A DNA stretch of 64,000 nt from Bacillota bacterium (GTDB taxonomy: Bacteria; Bacillota; Clostridia; Lachnospirales; Lachnospiraceae). The stretch spans positions 320,558 through 384,557 of the forward strand of contig JAEYGZ010000036.1 of the NCBI GenBank assembly GCA_023409535.1, given 5' to 3'. Positions within the stretch are counted from its first letter, which is position 1; each line of letters starts with the position of its first letter. The position numbers and the translations under genes were made by a program. Under the pieces are notes generated by a model, which saw only the letters and a list, made by a program, of their open reading frames with translations, did not search any database and was not told where the DNA came from. This document shows positions 58,785 to 64,000 of this stretch, in pieces.

Positions 58785-59783
58785 ATGAGAGTAATAAAAT
58801 GGGGGATTATTGGGGCGGGAAACATATCTACAAAGTTTGCGACAGGCTTTAAGGCTTTGGAGAATACTGAAATAGCTGCGATTGCTTCAAGAGATTTAAG
58901 CAAGGCAAAGCAGTTTGCGGATCGTTTTCATATAAGGAAGGCATACGGGAGTTATGAGGAATTAGCCCGGGATCCCGAGATAGATGTGGTTTACATAGGG
59001 ACACCGCATACGGAGCATAGGGCTAATTCTGCATTATGTATCCGTGAAGGAAAGGCTGTGCTTTGTGAAAAACCTTTTACTGTTAATCAAAAGGAGTCAG
59101 AATATCTCATCTCCCTTGCGAAGGAGCATAAGGTATTTCTGATGGAAGCCATGTGGACGAAATTCCAGCCGGTTACAAAGGCTGTAAAGCAGTGGATTGC
59201 AGAGGGCAGAATTGGCAGGATAAAGTATATGAACATAACCTTTGGCTTTCAGACGGAATTTAATCCGAAGAGCCGATTGTTTGACCCTGATCTTGCCGGC
59301 GGGGCTCTTCTTGACGTAGGGGTTTATCCCATCAGTTACGCGATTCATATGGCGGGCACGCTGCCGAAGAAGGTTGTGAGCAATGCATTTATTGGAAGTA
59401 CAGGTGTGGATGAGATCGATACTATCTCCATGCTGTTTCCCGACGGGAGTATTGCGGATTTAAGCTGTGCTGTTTCGGCAAATACCGGTAACGATGCAAT
59501 GATTGTCGGTGAGAAGGGGAAGATATTCATACCAAAGTTCTGGAGTGCCCAGAGTGCGGAGGTTTTTGATGCGGAAGGCAGAAAGATTGATGAGATTTCA
59601 AAGATCTTTGCGTCCAACGGATATGAATATGAAGCGGAGGCTGTGAATGAATGTCTGCGCGAGGGGAAACAGGAGAATGATAGGATACCTCTGCAGGATA
59701 CGCAGGATATTATCGGGATTATGGATGGAATCCGCAAGGAATGGGGGCTTACCTATCCTTGTGAAAATAACCGTATCTCCTGA
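58785..59783 (+). CDS. Gfo/Idh/MocA family oxidoreductase
   Basis: 332 residues. N-terminal Rossmann fold IKWGIIGAGNISTKFATGF, IAAIASRDLSKAKQFADRF and the conserved LCEKPFTVN (Lys). The C-terminal domain has the family GGALLDVGVYPISYAIHM (Asp/Tyr). NAD(P)-dependent oxidation or reduction of a sugar, inositol or dihydrodiol; substrate unknown. ATG 58785 with GGGAG upstream; the longer frame has no ribosome site. Confidence 0.92.
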   Translation: MRVIKWGIIGAGNISTKFATGFKALENTEIAAIASRDLSKAKQFADRFHIRKAYGSYEELARDPEIDVVYIGTPHTEHRANSALCIREGKAVLCEKPFTVNQKESEYLISLAKEHKVFLMEAMWTKFQPVTKAVKQWIAEGRIGRIKYMNITFGFQTEFNPKSRLFDPDLAGGALLDVGVYPISYAIHMAGTLPKKVVSNAFIGSTGVDEIDTISMLFPDGSIADLSCAVSANTGNDAMIVGEKGKIFIPKFWSAQSAEVFDAEGRKIDEISKIFASNGYEYEAEAVNECLREGKQENDRIPLQDTQDIIGIMDGIRKEWGLTYPCENNRIS

Positions 59784-59912
59784 GATCGTGTTAACTTAGA
59801 ACAGAATGCAAATTTAAAGGAATGTTTTCACAATTTTAACATAATTCAATGATACTATAAATTTGAAACAACAAAAATGTTTCAATAGAAAAAGCTAGTA
59901 TGGAGGTGCCAA

Positions 59913-60590
59913 ATGGATAAGCTTAAGGTACTGGTGGTTGATGATGAAAGCAGAATGCGAAAGCTTGTGAAAGACTTTTTGGTGCGTAAGAATTATGATG
60001 TAATAGAGGCTGAGAACGGTGAGCAGGCGATCGATCTTTTTTTCTCCAAAAAGGACATTGCCCTGATCATTTTGGATGTCATGATGCCGAAGATGGATGG
60101 CTGGCAGGTGTGCAAAGAGGTTAGGCAGTATTCCAAGGTTCCGATCATCATGCTGACCGCAAAGAGTGATGAGAAGGATGAGCTGCTGGGCTTTGACCTG
60201 GGTGTGGATGAATACATATCCAAGCCCTTCAGTCCGAAGATACTGGTAGCCCGTGTGGAAGCGGTACTTCGCAGGTCGATGCCTATGGAGGAAGAGATCC
60301 TTGAGATAGGCGGAATTATTCTCGATAAGTCCGCGCATCAGGTAAAAATTGACGGGAAAGAGATTGATTTAAGCTTTAAGGAATTTGAGCTGTTAACCTA
60401 TTTTGTTACCAATCAGGGGGTTGCTCTGTCCAGAGAGAAGATACTCAATAATGTCTGGAACTATGATTACTTTGGCGATGCCCGTACAATAGATACCCAT
60501 GTGAAGAAGCTAAGAAGCAAGATGGGAGCAAAGGGCGATTATATCAAAACCATCTGGGGACTGGGTTATAAATTTGAGGTGGATGCATGA
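59913..60590 (+). CDS. OmpR-family response regulator
   Basis: 225 residues. The receiver domain has DDE at 10-12, phospho-acceptor Asp55 (LIILDVMMPKMDG), Thr in IMLTAKS and Lys in ISKPFSPKIL. A winged-helix effector domain follows (SFKEFELLTYFVTNQGVALSREKILNNVW). Overlaps the kinase gene by 4 bases (ATGA), so the two form a two-component pair. GGAGG lies before the ATG. Confidence 0.95.
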   Translation: MDKLKVLVVDDESRMRKLVKDFLVRKNYDVIEAENGEQAIDLFFSKKDIALIILDVMMPKMDGWQVCKEVRQYSKVPIIMLTAKSDEKDELLGFDLGVDEYISKPFSPKILVARVEAVLRRSMPMEEEILEIGGIILDKSAHQVKIDGKEIDLSFKEFELLTYFVTNQGVALSREKILNNVWNYDYFGDARTIDTHVKKLRSKMGAKGDYIKTIWGLGYKFEVDA

Positions 60591-62128
60591 GACATTCCAT
60601 TCGTTTTAAGATCACCTTTGCGCTGACTGCAATGGTGATTTTTGCGATCTTTATAACCTGGGTGATAAACCGCTCGTTTTTATCGGATTTCTATCTGTAT
60701 ACAAAGATGAAAACACTGGATCGTGCATATTATGAGGTGGCAAACATTTATAATAACAGTGAAGAGGATAAACTATCCGAGGCGGACACGATTCATCTGG
60801 AAAAGCTGGAAACAAAGTATTCAATTAATGTATATCTGTTTGATAAAAAGGGAGATTTTCTTTTTCCGAGCATTGAGAATATCGGTGCACGGGAATATGC
60901 TCAGATGGTATCCATGCAGGGGGAATACCTGTACGGCTTAAATAATCCTAATATACGGGATCGAAGAACCTTAAAACAATCCGATTCCTATTCAATCCTC
61001 CGATTACTTGATGTGCAGCGGGATGCGAATTACCTTGATATGTATGGATTTATCAATACAACCTTTCGTGAGGTTAGTTCCCCAAAAGCCAATTTGGATA
61101 ATGTCGGCATCATCCTGATGAGAACTAATCTGGAAAGTATCGGGGAAGGGGTGGCAATCGCCAATAAATTTCTTGCTTATGTCGGTATTATCGCTGTAAT
61201 ATTAGGTTCCATTGCCATGCTGATTATAAGTAAGAAGTTTACAAAGCCCATTCTTGATTTGGCCGGCATTGCCAAAAAGATGTCTGATCTGGACTTTGAA
61301 GTAAAGTATAAGATCGATTCCAAGGATGAGATCGGTGAGTTGGGAACCAGCATTAATGCGCTTTCCGACAAATTGGAGACAACCATCAGCGAGCTGAAGT
61401 ATGCAAACAACGAATTAATGACAGATCTTCAGAAGAAGACTGAGATTGATGAGATGCGTAAGGAATTCCTGTCCAATGTCTCCCATGAGCTGAAGACACC
61501 GATTTCCTTAATCCAGGGCTATGCGGAAGGCTTAAAGGAGAATATCAATGAGGATGCTGAGAGCCGTGATTTCTATTGTGAGGTAATCATGGATGAAGCG
61601 GATAAGATGAATAAGATGGTGAAGAAGCTGCTGAATTTGAACGAATTGGAATTCGGCAATAGCCAGGTTAATTTTGAGCGGTTTGATATTGTCACCTTAA
61701 TCCGGATGGTGCTGAATTCTACGGAGATTTTATTCAAGCAGAAGGAAGTATCCCTTCATTTTGAACAAGAAGCGCCTGTTTTTGTTTGGGCAGATGAATA
61801 CCTTGTGGAACAGGTTGTCACGAATTATATCAGCAATGCCTTAAACCATGTAGACGGACAGAAGATCATCGAGATCAAATTAATTCCTTTGGATGGAAGG
61901 GTTCGCATCGCAGTGTTTAATACCGGTGATAAAATACCGGAGGAAGATCTGGATAAGATTTGGATCAAGTTTTATAAAGTTGATAAAGCAAGAACCAGAG
62001 AGTACGGCGGCAGCGGTATTGGGCTGTCAATCGTCAAGGCGATCATGAATTCACTGAATCAGGAGTATGGTGTGATTAATCGTTCGGTCGGTGTTGAGTT
62101 CTGGTTTGAGCTAGATACACAATCCTGA
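60587..62128 (+). CDS. Sensor histidine kinase
   Basis: 513 residues. Membrane helix at about 10-32, an extracytoplasmic sensor region (about 35-195), a second helix (about 200-218), HAMP (KKFTKPILDLAGIAKKMSDLDF), HisKA (FLSNVSHELKTPISLIQGY) and HATPase_c (NYISNALNHVD, GSGIGLSIVKAI). The G1 box is FNTGDKIPEE, where many kinases have DNGxGI. The stimulus is unknown. The lipoprotein gene that follows could be a target or accessory. Confidence 0.94.
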   Translation: MRHSIRFKITFALTAMVIFAIFITWVINRSFLSDFYLYTKMKTLDRAYYEVANIYNNSEEDKLSEADTIHLEKLETKYSINVYLFDKKGDFLFPSIENIGAREYAQMVSMQGEYLYGLNNPNIRDRRTLKQSDSYSILRLLDVQRDANYLDMYGFINTTFREVSSPKANLDNVGIILMRTNLESIGEGVAIANKFLAYVGIIAVILGSIAMLIISKKFTKPILDLAGIAKKMSDLDFEVKYKIDSKDEIGELGTSINALSDKLETTISELKYANNELMTDLQKKTEIDEMRKEFLSNVSHELKTPISLIQGYAEGLKENINEDAESRDFYCEVIMDEADKMNKMVKKLLNLNELEFGNSQVNFERFDIVTLIRMVLNSTEILFKQKEVSLHFEQEAPVFVWADEYLVEQVVTNYISNALNHVDGQKIIEIKLIPLDGRVRIAVFNTGDKIPEEDLDKIWIKFYKVDKARTREYGGSGIGLSIVKAIMNSLNQEYGVINRSVGVEFWFELDTQS

Positions 62129-62151
62129 TATAAGTATATTTTGCAAACCTG

Positions 62152-62186
62152 TGCCAATCATCAGAAATTGATGGTTGGCATTTGTT
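62152..62186 (+). terminator. Terminator of the two-component operon
   Basis: TGCCAATCATCA pairs with TGATGGTTGGCA (one G-T pair), loop GAAAT, then TTTGTTCTT. Confidence 0.8.
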
Positions 62187-62402
62187 CTTGTATCGGAGAA
62201 TTTGCCTTGCATTCTGCTATGTGTAAAGGAATAAGCTTGCCGGCGCTTTGTTATGGGAAATTATATACAAAAGTATGTTAGGATTGGAAAATCGCGTTAA
62301 TTTTTATTGCTGAATTAAAAGAAAGGTGATAATATGATAGTTGTACCACTCTGTATATCGGAGACTTATCACTGAGGATGGAAATGGCGGGAGGACAAAA
62401 GA

Positions 62403-63119
62403 ATGAAAAAGAAACTGCTGATATGTGTGTTGCCGTTCCTGTTTACATTAACCGGATGCGCACAGAAATTTGATTATACGCCGGAGCAGAGTGCTGCTAC
62501 TGCAGAATATATGGCCGGTCTTTTATTAAAATATGCCAGTAATTACCAAAGCGATCTTCTGACCGAGGAGGAGCTTATTCAAAATGACAATGACGCTGCA
62601 GCTGTTACGGCGGCACCGACCGAGGTTCCTGAGCAGAATGTGGCTGCGGATGAGAAGAATTCAGAGACAGGAGCGGGAGAAACAGAGGCTTCTGCAAAAC
62701 CGCTTAAGGAAGTATCTTTATCTGAAGTAATTGGTACCCCCGGCTTTGAGTTGCAATATAAAGATTATAGCCTGAAGGATTTCTATCCGGAGAATGCAAC
62801 CAAAGAAGTGTTTTCTATCACCCCAAGACAAGGTTATCAGTTGGCGGTAATATCATTTGAACTTTCCAATCAGTCAAATGCCAAGGGAGAGATTAAGCTT
62901 ACAACCCCGCAATATCAATTGAATATTAATCAGGGTGTACTGTATGAGCCTCAATTGTCTCTATTGGAAAATGATTTGAAGTATCTGGATATGAAGGTGG
63001 CAAAAGGAGAAAGCGAAGCTGTCCTTTTGATCTATGAGGTAAAGAAGGATGAGAAAATCACCAGTATGAGCCTGACAGTGACAAATGAGGATAAGACAGC
63101 AACAGTTAACCTGAAGTAA
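62403..63119 (+). CDS. Lipoprotein with DUF4352-like beta domain
   Basis: 238 residues. Lipobox LTGC (Cys19) after PFLFTLTG predicts membrane anchoring. A linker rich in Ala, Glu and Thr (about 60-100) is followed by a beta-sandwich of about 130 residues (VFSITPRQGYQLAVISFELSNQS, LLENDLKYLDMKVAKGESEAVLLIYEV) similar in shape to DUF4352/DUF5067 domains. Function unknown. GGGAGG precedes the ATG. The PH-domain gene follows after 46 bases. Confidence 0.8.
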   Translation: MKKKLLICVLPFLFTLTGCAQKFDYTPEQSAATAEYMAGLLLKYASNYQSDLLTEEELIQNDNDAAAVTAAPTEVPEQNVAADEKNSETGAGETEASAKPLKEVSLSEVIGTPGFELQYKDYSLKDFYPENATKEVFSITPRQGYQLAVISFELSNQSNAKGEIKLTTPQYQLNINQGVLYEPQLSLLENDLKYLDMKVAKGESEAVLLIYEVKKDEKITSMSLTVTNEDKTATVNLK

Positions 63120-63165
63120 ACAGGTTGATTGATCAATATTTTAAACGAAAGTTGAGGGGATTGGG

Positions 63166-63546
63166 ATGGAGTTTGTTGAAAGAAAACGGCTTAAATTTTT
63201 GGGATTGCCGCTTACTTTTACGAAGTATAAGATAGCTGAAGAAAAGATAACGATTACTGCCGGCTTCCTGAATATAACGGAGGATGATGCGTTTATGTAT
63301 AAGATTCAGGATGTCAGACTGACCAGAAGCTTGTCGGAACGAATGTTTAAGATTGGTACGATAACCTGCTACACAGGGGATACTACTCACCCGGAGCTGA
63401 TTCTGCATCATATAAGACATGCGAGTGAGATTAAGGATTTCATTATGGGCGCCTCTGAAGAAGCAAGAAGAAAGCGAAGAGCACTGCACAATTTAAACAT
63501 TGATGCAGAGGAACTGGGTGAAGAGGAATTGCAGGACATAAATTAA
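63166..63546 (+). CDS. Bacterial PH-like domain protein
   Basis: 126 residues. ERKRLKFLGLPLTFTKYKIAEEKITITAGFLNITEDDAFMYKIQDVRLTRSL and RMFKIGTITCYTGDTTHPELILHHIRHASEIKDFI are the standard strands and closing helix of the bPH_2 (YdbS/YdbT-like) domain. There is no membrane helix and the tail is charged. It probably binds a partner protein or lipid at the membrane. GGGG precedes the ATG by about 7 bases. Confidence 0.82.
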   Translation: MEFVERKRLKFLGLPLTFTKYKIAEEKITITAGFLNITEDDAFMYKIQDVRLTRSLSERMFKIGTITCYTGDTTHPELILHHIRHASEIKDFIMGASEEARRKRRALHNLNIDAEELGEEELQDIN

Positions 63547-63663
63547 TACAGAAGACAACTGTTAAAATACTGCAAACCGGAGCATACTAACACGAAGAAA
63601 CAATACAGTAATCAGCACTTATTTACTGGTGAAAATTAATTCGAAAAAAGTTGAATTTAGTGC

Positions 63664-63692
63664 TTGACATTTCAGATTTCAGAAGGTACAAT
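63664..63692 (+). promoter_or_regulatory. Upstream promoter of the presumed rRNA operon
   Basis: TTGACA, 17-base spacer, TACAAT. First of two strong promoters in the gene-free right end. Confidence 0.8.
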
Positions 63693-63771
63693 AAAGCTCC
63701 ACCGTCAATGAGCGGCCACGAAAAATAAAGTTATTTGAAAGAAAAAGATCAAATAAAAAATAAAAAAGTGG

Positions 63772-63800
63772 TTGACATAATGCAGAGAATGTGTTAAACT
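63772..63800 (+). promoter_or_regulatory. Second promoter of the presumed rRNA operon
   Basis: TTGACA, 17-base spacer, TAAACT, preceded by an A-rich stretch (63721-63770) that looks like an UP element. Confidence 0.8.
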
Positions 63801-64000
63801 AAAAAAGTTGGCGGCAAGCTACAGAACACAGTAGCAAAAAGCTACAAAACATCGAAGCTGTAAGGCTTTGATGAATTTGAACCTTGATAATTGAACAGTG
63901 AAACAACCCTGAAAATTCTAAAAATATGAAGTTCCACATGGACTTCAAAAATAGATTTTCATTAAGTATATCGAAAGATATGCAACGAACCGTATCGGTA
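63801..64000 (+). other. rRNA-type 5' leader running off the window
   Basis: Contains short hairpins GTAGC/GCTAC and ATCGAAGC/GCTTTGAT, then the phrase CTTGATAATTGAACAGTG, typical of the sequence just before 16S rRNA in Lachnospiraceae. No 16S sequence is reached, so the operon itself is inferred. Confidence 0.65.

Noticed and set aside
1..64000. tRNA genes, insertion sequences, prophage or integrase genes
   Set aside because: No cloverleaf with a GTTCRA-type arm, no transposase motif and no integrase-like protein was seen anywhere in the window.

Overview
The window looks like chromosome from an anaerobic, low-to-mid GC, spore-forming Clostridia, most likely Lachnospiraceae. This rests on protein style (DUF4317, CsxC-like spore-surface protein, COG4586/4587/3694 exporter, LUD protein, YxjG-type MetE-like enzyme), on strong AGGAGG ribosome sites, and on the rRNA-type leader at the right edge. 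No insertion sequence, phage gene, CRISPR array or tRNA was seen.

Layout. 1-2.8 kb: 3' end of a sensor histidine kinase, then three tandem paralogues of an unrecognised two-helix membrane protein. 2.9-10.9 kb: detoxification and efflux genes under three MerR-type regulators. Each has a TTGACT -35 box and a 19-bp spacer holding a dyad: aldo-keto reductase/AdhR-like MerR/Fe alcohol dehydrogenase, MerR divergent from a MATE exporter, and a self-adjacent MerR. A Cof-type phosphatase and a frameshifted GNAT gene lie between them. 11.1-13.9 kb: TetR/zinc-ribbon/AhpD-like operon, cupin plus short cis-prenyltransferase, and a 48-residue peptide gene. 14-17 kb: XRE/PLDc_N/ABC exporter operon. 17.3-24.5 kb: arabinan utilisation, with a cytoplasmic and a lipoprotein GH43 enzyme, an ArsR-type regulator and an AraNPQ-like ABC importer. 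24.5-33 kb: complete high-affinity potassium system (kdpC, B, A, F, a 29-residue extra gene, E, D) with matching direct repeats at both promoters. 33-35.8 kb: a fused GT4/acyltransferase and a LUD protein. 35.8-41.8 kb: a three-gene ABC exporter, a 66-residue gene with a consensus promoter, an M50-like membrane protease, a DUF3784 membrane protein and a SagB-type oxidoreductase. 42-45 kb: a decayed glutamate-synthase-family pseudogene, a LysR regulator and a MetE-like methyltransferase. 45-54 kb: epimerase, GIY-YIG nuclease, DUF4317, spore-surface-like protein, CAP-domain secreted protein, VanY-like peptidase, DUF2935, TauE and YitT. 54.2-55.9 kb: rsgA behind a long leader with short ORFs and terminator-like hairpins. 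55.9-63.5 kb: GNAT proteins, a Gfo/Idh/MocA oxidoreductase, a two-component system and a lipoprotein. 63.6-64 kb: tandem promoters and leader of what should be an rRNA operon starting just past the window.

The best candidates for undescribed biology are the rsgA leader, the triplicated membrane protein behind the kinase, the 66-residue stand-alone gene beside an exporter, protease and SagB enzyme, the 29-residue kdp ORF, and the 48-residue peptide next to the cis-prenyltransferase. Starts were often moved inward from the longest reading frame to the codon with a well-spaced ribosome site. All family assignments come from reading motifs, not from database searches.
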